Of a stretch of 12,256 nt of DNA, positions 6,409-12,256 are shown piece after piece (within the stretch, counting starts at the first letter, position 1; the number at the start of each line of letters is the position of its first letter). Under the pieces are notes generated by a model. It did not search any database. It saw nothing but the letters and a program-made list of their open reading frames with translations, and had not been told where the DNA came from. The stretch is from NCBI GenBank assembly GCA_009927195.1, contig RFNL01000396.1:1-12256 (forward strand), in the 5' to 3' direction. The stretch is from Betaproteobacteria bacterium. GTDB lineage: Bacteria > Pseudomonadota > Gammaproteobacteria > Burkholderiales > Burkholderiaceae_C. The position numbers and the translations under genes were made by a program.

Positions 6409-7952
6409 GCATTTCACACCTCCCCGACTGCGAGGTGGCCATAGTGGGCATGGGCCCCACCGGTGTCATGCTGGCCCATTTGCTAGGGGCCGTGGGAGTG
6501 GACACGGTGCTTTTGGATCGTGAGCCTGACTTGGTCAACCTGCCCCGCGCAGTGCACTTTGATGGCGAAGTCATGCGCATTTTTCAAAATGCGGGCTTGG
6601 CCCATGCCTTGCTTCCCCATGTGCGGCCCTCACAGGGCATGCAGTACATCAACCCGCAAGGCCAATTGCTGCTGGAGCGCAAACCGGCCGCGGCACCGGG
6701 CATGCATGGGTGGGCCAACAACTATTTGTTCCACCAACCCGATGTCGAGCGGATATTGCGCCAAGGCTTGGTCGCACACCCCAGCGTTCAAGTGCGCCTC
6801 TTGCACGAGGTCACTGGCTTGCAAAGCAAGCCGAACGGCGTGGACCTCCACATGACCGACCTTGTTCACCACTCATCACAGCATTTGCATGCGCAATGGG
6901 TGGTTGGCTGTGATGGCGCGCGCTCTAGGGTGCGTGATCACATGGCCACGGGCTTGGATGACCTGGGCTTGCACCAGGCCTGGTTGGTGATCGATGTGGA
7001 ACTGCAACAAAACCTGGATTTGCCTTTGGCCACAGTTCAATATTGCAACCCCGAGCGGCCCATCACCTATGTCAATGTGACCGGTCAACGCCGGCGTTGG
7101 GAGGTGATGGTAATGCCGGGCGACGACCTCGAACACATGACCCAGCCTGCGCATATTTGGCCCTTGCTCGCGCCCTGGATACAACCGCATCAAGCACAGT
7201 TGGTGCGCACCGCCATCTACACTTTTCATTCTCTGTTAACCCAACAATGGCGACAAGGCCGCTTGCTGTTGGCAGGGGACAGTGCGCACCAAACACCGCC
7301 TTTTTTGGGCCAGGGCATGTGCGCGGGCATTCGCGATGCGGCCAACCTGGCCTGGAAACTGCACCGGGTGTGTCGGGGTGCTCCCGAGGCTTTGCTTGAG
7401 ACCTATGCCAGCGAACGCATTCCCCATGTCAGCCACTTCATTGCCACGGCTGTCAAATTGGGCAATATCATTCAATCCACTGACCCGTTAGTGGCGGCGC
7501 AAAGGGATCAGCAATTTTTGGCCCAAGGGCCGCAAGAAATTGTCAACCTCTCGCCACCTTTGGGGCCAGGATTTCATTTGGGTCAAGGTTTATCTGGACA
7601 GATCACGGCGCAACCCACTTTGAGCGATGGCCGCTTGCTCGACGATGCATTGGACCATGGCTTTGCCATGGTCTCGGCCCAATCCCCAGAGGGTTCGAAT
7701 ATGCCCGCCCACATCTTTCGTGACTTAAGCACTTTGGGTGTTCAATGGCTGCACGACCCTGCACTGCGAGCTTGGCTGCAGGGTTTGGATGCGCAATGGA
7801 TCTTGTTGCGACCTGACCGCTATGTGTACGCCACAGCCAAAACATCGGGTGAGCTGAGCGATTGGGATTTGACCCTGGCTTTCACACACCCTGACCCGCA
7901 AAGCAGCGCCTCAGATAGATCAATTTCAAAACTGCAGGAGAGCAACGCATGA
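6405..7952 (+). CDS. MhpA-like FAD-dependent aromatic-ring hydroxylase (515 aa)
   Basis: This is a group A flavoprotein monooxygenase that uses NAD(P)H and O2 to hydroxylate a phenolic ring in the cytoplasm. It has the Rossmann GxGxxG (GMGPTG, residues 15-20), the CDGARSRVR (DG) motif at 169-177, and the FAD/NADPH motif GDSAHQTPPFLGQGMCAGIRD with Gly291-Asp292. Segments such as VVGCDGA, MVMPGDDLE, RLLLAGDSAH and WILLRPDRYVYATA near the C-terminus match 3-(3-hydroxyphenyl)propionate hydroxylase (MhpA) as I recall it. The C-terminal thioredoxin-like domain (~400-500) is present, so the length is near normal. PcpB and TfdB belong to the same superfamily, so a (halo)phenolic substrate is possible. 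It is coupled to iclR and the PhyH gene by ATGA overlaps, so hydroxylase and dioxygenase should be made together. The exact substrate is unknown. Confidence 0.9.
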   Translation: MSISHLPDCEVAIVGMGPTGVMLAHLLGAVGVDTVLLDREPDLVNLPRAVHFDGEVMRIFQNAGLAHALLPHVRPSQGMQYINPQGQLLLERKPAAAPGMHGWANNYLFHQPDVERILRQGLVAHPSVQVRLLHEVTGLQSKPNGVDLHMTDLVHHSSQHLHAQWVVGCDGARSRVRDHMATGLDDLGLHQAWLVIDVELQQNLDLPLATVQYCNPERPITYVNVTGQRRRWEVMVMPGDDLEHMTQPAHIWPLLAPWIQPHQAQLVRTAIYTFHSLLTQQWRQGRLLLAGDSAHQTPPFLGQGMCAGIRDAANLAWKLHRVCRGAPEALLETYASERIPHVSHFIATAVKLGNIIQSTDPLVAAQRDQQFLAQGPQEIVNLSPPLGPGFHLGQGLSGQITAQPTLSDGRLLDDALDHGFAMVSAQSPEGSNMPAHIFRDLSTLGVQWLHDPALRAWLQGLDAQWILLRPDRYVYATAKTSGELSDWDLTLAFTHPDPQSSASDRSISKLQESNA

Positions 7953-8794
7953 ACCAAAAACCCTTGAACCCCATTACTGCCCAAGACGTGGCGCAATTCA
8001 AAGCCGATGGCGTGGTGTGTTTGCGCGGCATGTTTGACCAGGAATGGATCACCCGCATGCAAAAAGCGGTGGACCGGATCATGGACACGCACAACCCCCT
8101 GGCGCGTCCGCGCGAGGTCACCCAAGCACTGGGCGGGACCACGGGCCGCTACCACATCAATTCTTTTGTGTGGCATTGGGACCCCGACTTCAAAGACTAC
8201 GTCATGCATTCGCCGAATGCCGAAATTGCCGCGACCTTGATGGGAGCCGATGAGGTTAGGGTGTTTTACGACCAGGTGTTTGTCAAAGAACCCAACACGG
8301 TAGAGATGACAGATTGGCACCACGACCTGCCTTTTTGGCCCATGCGGGGTGAACAAATTTTGTCGGTGTGGGTGGCACTGACCGATGTCACCCACGAAAA
8401 CAGCGCCCTGGAGTACATCGCAGGCTCCCACCGTTGGAACAAGTTTTACCGTGCAGCGATACCAGATAAAGACCCGAACTTCAAATCCACACTGGAGGAA
8501 TGTCCCAATTTCAGCGAACTCAAAAACGATCCACAGTACCGTTTTTTGTCTTGGGAAATGAAGGCTGGTGATTGTTTGGTGCACCATCCCTTGACGGTAC
8601 ATGGGGCAGCGGGCAATTTTTCCCCGACCAAACGCCGCGCCGCCATCTCCACCCGCTACTTCGGCCCCGATGCCACCTGGGACCCGCGCCCCGCCACCAT
8701 GAAAGTCACTGGCGATCCGCAATTGACTGCAGGGCGATACCCGGCGCACGACGGCGTGTTTCCGGTGGCATGGCGGCGGTCATCTGCCACATGA
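7949..8794 (+). CDS. PhyH-family Fe(II)/2-oxoglutarate dioxygenase (281 aa)
   Basis: This is a phytanoyl-CoA dioxygenase-like enzyme. The family hydroxylates its substrate, or triggers O- or N-dealkylation, with Fe(II), O2 and 2-oxoglutarate. The facial triad is visible: His124-x-Asp126 in TDWHHDLPFWP and the distal His218 in HPLTVHGAAGN. A 2-oxoglutarate-binding arginine is expected at 229, 230 or 236 (RRAAISTRY). The core strand VWVALTDVTHENSALEYIAG and the SHRWNKFY turn are typical. The length is normal. AGGAG (7936-7940) lies eight bases before the ATG, which also overlaps the hydroxylase stop as ATGA, so the start is firm. It is the last gene of the operon before a 152-bp gap. PhyH enzymes are not a standard part of the Mhp pathway, so its step is an open question; side-chain or O-alkyl removal before ring hydroxylation is one possibility. 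Confidence 0.9.
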   Translation: MNQKPLNPITAQDVAQFKADGVVCLRGMFDQEWITRMQKAVDRIMDTHNPLARPREVTQALGGTTGRYHINSFVWHWDPDFKDYVMHSPNAEIAATLMGADEVRVFYDQVFVKEPNTVEMTDWHHDLPFWPMRGEQILSVWVALTDVTHENSALEYIAGSHRWNKFYRAAIPDKDPNFKSTLEECPNFSELKNDPQYRFLSWEMKAGDCLVHHPLTVHGAAGNFSPTKRRAAISTRYFGPDATWDPRPATMKVTGDPQLTAGRYPAHDGVFPVAWRRSSAT

Positions 8795-8898
8795 CCAAAA
8801 CCCTTCAGGCCGCAAAGCCCCAAACTGCGCATGCAAGCAGTCATTGACAATCTTGACCTTCGTCGAGTGCAGTTGGGACATGCATTTCCTGGCCTGGC

Positions 8899-8930
8899 AT
8901 CAAACACTTTAGGCATTGATCAAACTTAGG
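8899..8930 (+). repeat. Short direct repeat and palindrome upstream of the GST gene
   Basis: In the 152-bp gap between the PhyH and GST genes, ATCAAAC...TTAGG occurs twice with a 20-base period (8899-8913 and 8919-8930, the second copy three bases shorter inside). The second copy overlaps an eight-base palindrome TTGATCAA (8916-8923). Two TTGAC(A/C) -35-like boxes lie upstream at 8844 and 8853, but no good -10 follows. Spacing near two helical turns suggests a regulator site for the GST promoter. Confidence 0.3.
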
Positions 8931-8946
8931 AAAGACATACACAACC

Positions 8947-9762
8947 ATGGAAAAGCCTGTTCTCTACCACAATGACATGTCGGTCTGCTCTGCCAAGGTG
9001 CGCATGGCATTGGCGGAAAAGCACATTATTTGGGAGGAAGTGCATTTGGACATCCGCGCTGGGGACGCGCAAAAGCCCGAATATGTCAAACTCAATCCCA
9101 ACCAAGTAGTGCCAACATTGGTTCATCACGGCATGCCGATCATTGAGTCAAATATTATTTGCGAATTCATTGAAGACCACTGGCCATCTACTGCGCTCAG
9201 ACCTGCAGCATCTTCCGAACGCGCCGTCATGCGCCTGTGGATGAAGCAACTTGACGATGGAATGCACGCTGCTACAGGCGTGGTTTCCACTTGCGTTGCC
9301 TTCCGTCACCAGCACCTTGCAAGAAAGCCTGAGGACTATCAGGCGTGGCTGGCCAACATGGTTGATACCGCTCGGCGCGAGCGCTTGCGAAGTTGTGTGG
9401 AGCAGGGCCTTGACTCACCGTTTTTTATTGACGCAGTGAAACGCTTCAACAAGCTGATTGCAGACTTCGAAACTGCACTGGAAAAAGGCCCCTGGCTTGC
9501 CGGACCAGATTTATCGCTTGCTGACATTGCTTACGCCCCCTACATGCTTAGACTTCAGCATCTGGGCCTGGACGAAATGTTCATCCACCGCCCGCGAGTG
9601 TCGGACTGGGCGAAACGATTGATGGCGCGTCCTGCCTTTGAGGAAGGCATCAGCAAGTGGGTAAATCCAAATTACCTCTTGATCTTCAACCGTGAAAGCC
9701 AAGCTGCCAGAGCCAAAGTCAAAAATATCCTCTCGCATCTCGCCGACCATCCAAACAATTAA
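8947..9762 (+). CDS. Glutathione S-transferase, PcpC/LigF-like (271 aa)
   Basis: The N-terminal thioredoxin-fold GSH domain (1-80) starts KPVLYHNDMSVCSAKVRMAL. The MSxCS arrangement puts Ser12 and Cys14 where tetrachlorohydroquinone reductive dehalogenase (PcpC) has its catalytic Ser/Cys pair, as recalled. VVPTL carries the cis-proline (Pro56), and IIESNIICEFIED has Glu67-Ser68 for binding the glutathione γ-glutamyl group, much as in the β-etherase LigF. The helical C-terminal domain contains the N-capping motif LSLADI (189-194). At 271 residues it is longer than common GSTs (~210), like the dehalogenase/etherase branch. The best Shine-Dalgarno (AGGAAAG, ~8928) is rather far from the ATG. It stands upstream of the reductive-dehalogenase-like gene. 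Reductive dehalogenation or ether cleavage of an aromatic is inferred, not shown; general detoxification is the alternative. Confidence 0.88.
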   Translation: MEKPVLYHNDMSVCSAKVRMALAEKHIIWEEVHLDIRAGDAQKPEYVKLNPNQVVPTLVHHGMPIIESNIICEFIEDHWPSTALRPAASSERAVMRLWMKQLDDGMHAATGVVSTCVAFRHQHLARKPEDYQAWLANMVDTARRERLRSCVEQGLDSPFFIDAVKRFNKLIADFETALEKGPWLAGPDLSLADIAYAPYMLRLQHLGLDEMFIHRPRVSDWAKRLMARPAFEEGISKWVNPNYLLIFNRESQAARAKVKNILSHLADHPNN

Positions 9763-9866
9763 GCCAAAAGCCAAGCCCATGCCATCGTTTGCCCTCCCTC
9801 CAGTGCCTGGCCAACTCCATGCTCGGCTAGCTGCCTTGACCGCTGCCCAGCCACCCAAACTTAAAT

Positions 9867-9895
9867 TTCCAAACGGGCACTTCAGGTTGGATAAT
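9867..9895 (+). promoter_or_regulatory. Candidate promoter directly before the reductive dehalogenase start
   Basis: GATAAT (9890-9895) matches five of six -10 bases; the only -35 at 17 bases is the weak TTCCAA (9867-9872). Initiation six to seven bases after the -10 would fall at about 9902, two or three bases before the ATG at 9905, giving a leaderless transcript. This would explain the missing ribosome binding site, but the weak -35 keeps confidence low. Confidence 0.3.
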
Positions 9896-9904
9896 TTTTA
9901 AATC

Positions 9905-11986
9905 ATGACGCGGATATTTTCTAATCGTGATCGGCCCTTTGACATGGGTGATTTGCCCACTGAGCGACTAAGCCGAGTCCCTCAGGCCCCAGAAGTCCAG
10001 GCTGTATTACCCAACGATCAATACAAGCCTGGTCCGCATGCGTTGAATGATGCATTGTCCATTTACCAGGCACTTTTTGAGAAGCATCTGGATGGGGGCA
10101 AGGCCCTGTCACAGGCGCCTCTGCCTGATGATTTGAGTATTCGCAGCAAAAACCTCAAAGCCAGTGCTTATTTTTTAGATGCAACCCTTGCTGGTGTGTG
10201 TGCCATAGAGCCTGGTGATGTATCTACAGGATCAGGTCAGCATACCCACGCTTTAATTTTTATTGTTGAGTTTGGTCGCGAACCCAAGCCTGATCAGCCT
10301 GGTGCCGCTTGGATTCACGGCAGCAATAAAGCCCGTACCAATGCACGTGCGAGTGAGGTGGCTGTTGTTTTGGCCGGTTATGTGCGGGCATTAGGGTATA
10401 GCGCACGCGGACACGTGGCAGGTAATTCGCATTTAAATCTGGAGATGTTGGCACAACGTGCTGGCATTGCAATCTCTGAAAATGGCGTTCTCAAAATACC
10501 TTTTCTGAAATGCGGATTTGCCATTGCTGCCATCAGCACTGATTTGAAATTAGAAACAGATCTTCCCATAGCACCCAATAGCACCATCGATTGGCCAGAT
10601 TCCGACGCTTACATGGGGAAACACGGAACACGGCCTGGGTGGTCTGAGTCAGAAGCCGCGACTCGCCCTTTGCATTTGGGGCGTTACCCAATGGAAACAT
10701 TGAAGCGCATGCCCGAGCCCACCACACTGATCCTGCGTGAGGAGATCATTCGCAACAGCAAACGCGCTGACTTATTCACGCGTGCATTGGCAGGCGATTT
10801 GGGCGATAAAGCCAAGGCGCAGCGAATGCGCTTTGCCACAAAACATCCGCTAGCGTTTGCGATGACGCCTTTGATTCGTCACATGGTTCCGCTGCAGGGT
10901 AGCTACGAAAAACTGATGCCTGATCCATCGATCGAAGAGTTTTCCGACGCCCAAAAAAATTCAGATTCGATCAAAGCCTTGGCGTATTTTTTAGGGGCTG
11001 ATTTGGTTGGCATTTGTGAAGCAGAGCCTTGGATGTTTTATTCGCATGAGGCGCAACAGGGCAAGCCCATTGAGCCCAGTCATAAAAACTGTGTTGTCAT
11101 GTTGCTGGACCAAGGATTTGAAACCATGGAGGGAGCCTCGGGTGATGATTGGATTTCAGGTGCACAGTCCATGCGGGCTTATATGCGAGGGGCTTTTATC
11201 GCAGGTGTGATGGGCTCTCATCTGCGTCGCTTGGGTTTCTCTTCGCGCGCGCACACCAATGCTGAATCTGACATCCTGCACATTCCGGCAACTTTGTTAG
11301 CTGGGCTTGGCGAACTTTCACGAATTGGCGAATTGGTTTTAAACCCTTTCATTGGGCCCAGGTCAAAAAGTGTTTTACTGACGACCGATTTGCCTTTGGT
11401 GTTTGACAAACCCATTGATTTTGGACTGCAATCAGTTTGCAGCATGTGCTTTAAGTGTGCCCGTGAATGTCCCTGTAATGCCATCCCTTTTGGGCCCAAG
11501 GTGATGTTCAATGGCTATGAAATTTGGAAACCCGATGTTGAGAAATGTGGAAAGTACCGCTTGACCAATATGAAGGGCTCGGCGTGTGGTCGGTGTATGA
11601 AAACCTGTCCTTACAACAGGGAAGATTTGGTTGAGTCAAACAGGTTACTCGAACTCTCCATTCAAGTTCCAAGCGCACGTCGTGCTCTGATAGATTATGA
11701 CGATCAAATGGGCGCGGGCCTGCGCAATTCAGTCAAGCGGTGGTGGCTGGATTTAGAAATAATCGATGGCGTGTGCGTTAAACCCAAGGGCGTTAATGAA
11801 CGCGATTTGGACTTAGAGCGCACTCGCAAGTTATCACAAAACCAAAAGCTGGCTTTTTTCCCGCCGCATTTGCAACCCCCATTGGGGACAACCATTTCAA
11901 GCACCGTGCCTATTGACAGAGCAGCAGGGCTTGAGGCTTATGCGAATGCCAAAAAACCGGGTCAAGTTCGAAAGATAAAAAATTAA
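9905..11986 (+). CDS. rdhA: Cytosolic cobalamin/[4Fe-4S] reductive dehalogenase-like protein, NpRdhA type (693 aa)
   Basis: This is predicted to remove halogen from aromatic compounds reductively, using cobalamin and two [4Fe-4S] clusters. The C-terminus has C512xxCxxCxxxC522P and a second set, C548 with C561xxCxxxC568P. The segment GLGELSRIGELVLNPFIGPRSKSVLLTTDLPL (split across ~463-500) is a family hallmark. The active-site residues known for Nitratireductor NpRdhA (Tyr426, Lys488 and Arg552, from memory) fall at the same numbers here: RAY426M, RSK488S and GKYR552. Two related halves (~80-270 and ~352-500) show the duplicated B12-binding fold. There is no twin-arginine signal, no membrane anchor partner and no fused flavin reductase, so it is a catabolic rather than respiratory type, and its electron donor is not in the window. 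An in-frame TAA at 9899-9901 fixes the start at ATG 9905, which lacks a Shine-Dalgarno. QueG is excluded by size and duplication. Confidence 0.88.
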   Translation: MTRIFSNRDRPFDMGDLPTERLSRVPQAPEVQAVLPNDQYKPGPHALNDALSIYQALFEKHLDGGKALSQAPLPDDLSIRSKNLKASAYFLDATLAGVCAIEPGDVSTGSGQHTHALIFIVEFGREPKPDQPGAAWIHGSNKARTNARASEVAVVLAGYVRALGYSARGHVAGNSHLNLEMLAQRAGIAISENGVLKIPFLKCGFAIAAISTDLKLETDLPIAPNSTIDWPDSDAYMGKHGTRPGWSESEAATRPLHLGRYPMETLKRMPEPTTLILREEIIRNSKRADLFTRALAGDLGDKAKAQRMRFATKHPLAFAMTPLIRHMVPLQGSYEKLMPDPSIEEFSDAQKNSDSIKALAYFLGADLVGICEAEPWMFYSHEAQQGKPIEPSHKNCVVMLLDQGFETMEGASGDDWISGAQSMRAYMRGAFIAGVMGSHLRRLGFSSRAHTNAESDILHIPATLLAGLGELSRIGELVLNPFIGPRSKSVLLTTDLPLVFDKPIDFGLQSVCSMCFKCARECPCNAIPFGPKVMFNGYEIWKPDVEKCGKYRLTNMKGSACGRCMKTCPYNREDLVESNRLLELSIQVPSARRALIDYDDQMGAGLRNSVKRWWLDLEIIDGVCVKPKGVNERDLDLERTRKLSQNQKLAFFPPHLQPPLGTTISSTVPIDRAAGLEAYANAKKPGQVRKIKN

Positions 11987-12003
11987 TTGTCAATGCTTTT
12001 ATG

Positions 12004-12036
12004 GGTTGGCCAATTTGACCGGGTGCCACGCCAACC
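12004..12036. terminator. Inverted repeat between convergent rdhA and corA ends
   Basis: GGTTGGC (12004-12010) and GCCAACC (12030-12036) pair perfectly around a 19-base loop. It lies between two genes that converge, where a shared terminator is expected. Neither side carries a proper T-run, so it may work weakly or with other factors. Confidence 0.3.
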
Positions 12037-12051
12037 TTGCCATCTTTCAGG

Positions 12052-12256
12052 TCAAAGACTGTTTTTTTTGAGATTACTCGAAAATAAACGCATCACCCAA
12101 AAATAAACAACAAGGACCAGCGCCAAGAGCGCCATAAATATTTCTGTGTAAAACAAACCATCCTCGGTCTTGATGAAAGGGAAATTTTCAAAGTTCATTC
12201 CAAAATATCCGGTAATCAAGTTAAGTGGCAAAAAGATCGCGGTCAATGCCGTCAAA
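12052..12256 (-). CDS. corA: CorA-type divalent metal transporter, C-terminal part only
   Basis: Only the last ~67 residues are in the window; the gene continues past the right edge. They hold the two membrane helices of the CorA family. The first ends with the signature YFGMNF, whose Gly-Met-Asn forms the selectivity filter for Mg2+ (also Co2+/Ni2+). A short periplasmic loop follows (ENFPFIKTEDG), then the second helix (FMALLALVLVVYFWVM) and a basic cytoplasmic tail ending NLKKNSL. The loop lacks the MPEL sequence of the classical E. coli protein but keeps GMN, so CorA is preferred over ZntB, which has GIN. It converges on the reductive dehalogenase gene and has no evident link to it; this probably marks the return to housekeeping chromosome. 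Confidence 0.88.
   Translation of the reverse strand, partial: LTALTAIFLPLNLITGYFGMNFENFPFIKTEDGLFYTEIFMALLALVLVVYFWVMRLFSSNLKKNSL

Noticed and set aside
7820..8749. 309-codon minus-strand open frame opposite the PhyH gene
   Set aside because: Lies across two well-supported plus-strand genes; the His/Val/Gly-rich translation is an artefact of the opposite strand.
9692..9901. 69-codon proline-rich frame between the GST gene and rdhA
   Set aside because: GTG start inside the GST gene without a binding site. Kept only as a possible coupling element, not as a protein gene.
9905..11986. Epoxyqueuosine reductase QueG or a respiratory Tat-exported reductive dehalogenase
   Set aside because: QueG is about half this length with one B12 module; respiratory enzymes begin with a twin-arginine signal and have a membrane anchor gene, and neither is seen here.
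1..12256. CRISPR array, insertion sequence, integrase, phage, toxin-antitoxin or defence genes
   Set aside because: Looked for on both strands; no regularly spaced repeats, transposase motifs, tRNA-like attachment sites or defence domains were seen.

Overview
The window looks like chromosomal DNA from an aerobic betaproteobacterium, most likely Burkholderiales/Comamonadaceae. This is inferred from the gene content (TRAP transporter, IclR-regulated aromatic hydroxylase operon), the moderately high GC of the central genes and the protein style. It is not a proven taxonomic call. I see no rRNA, tRNA, CRISPR array, insertion sequence or phage gene.

Layout, left to right. Bases 1-2023 are AT-richer. 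They hold a small orphan protein (115-507), about 500 bp without a convincing gene, and a minus-strand YiiX/NlpC-type permuted cysteine hydrolase (1024-1779). Bases 2024-4881 are a minus-strand tripartite TRAP transporter operon, dctP-dctQ-dctM, ending in a hairpin at 1957-1980. A 172-bp divergent control region (4882-5053) separates it from a tightly packed plus-strand operon. That operon encodes a VOC/glyoxalase-fold protein (5054-5620), an IclR regulator (5581-6408), an MhpA-type FAD aromatic hydroxylase (6405-7952) and a PhyH-type Fe(II)/2-oxoglutarate dioxygenase (7949-8794), with overlaps of 40, 4 and 4 bp.

After a 152-bp gap comes a glutathione S-transferase whose active site resembles PcpC/LigF (8947-9762). 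It is followed by a 693-residue cytosolic cobalamin/2x[4Fe-4S] reductive-dehalogenase-like protein (9905-11986). The window ends in a convergent, partial CorA-type metal transporter (12052-12256).

Reading together: the TRAP system probably imports an organic (often aromatic) acid, the IclR protein probably senses it, and the MhpA-like, VOC and PhyH enzymes probably oxidise it. The neighbouring GST and NpRdhA-type protein both belong to families with known dehalogenases or aryl-ether-cleaving enzymes acting on halogenated or ether-linked aromatics. The most interesting reading is an aerobic halo-aromatic uptake and degradation island. The GST-rdhA pair may be a separate transcription unit with a different compositional history. 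The substrate cannot be read from the sequence.
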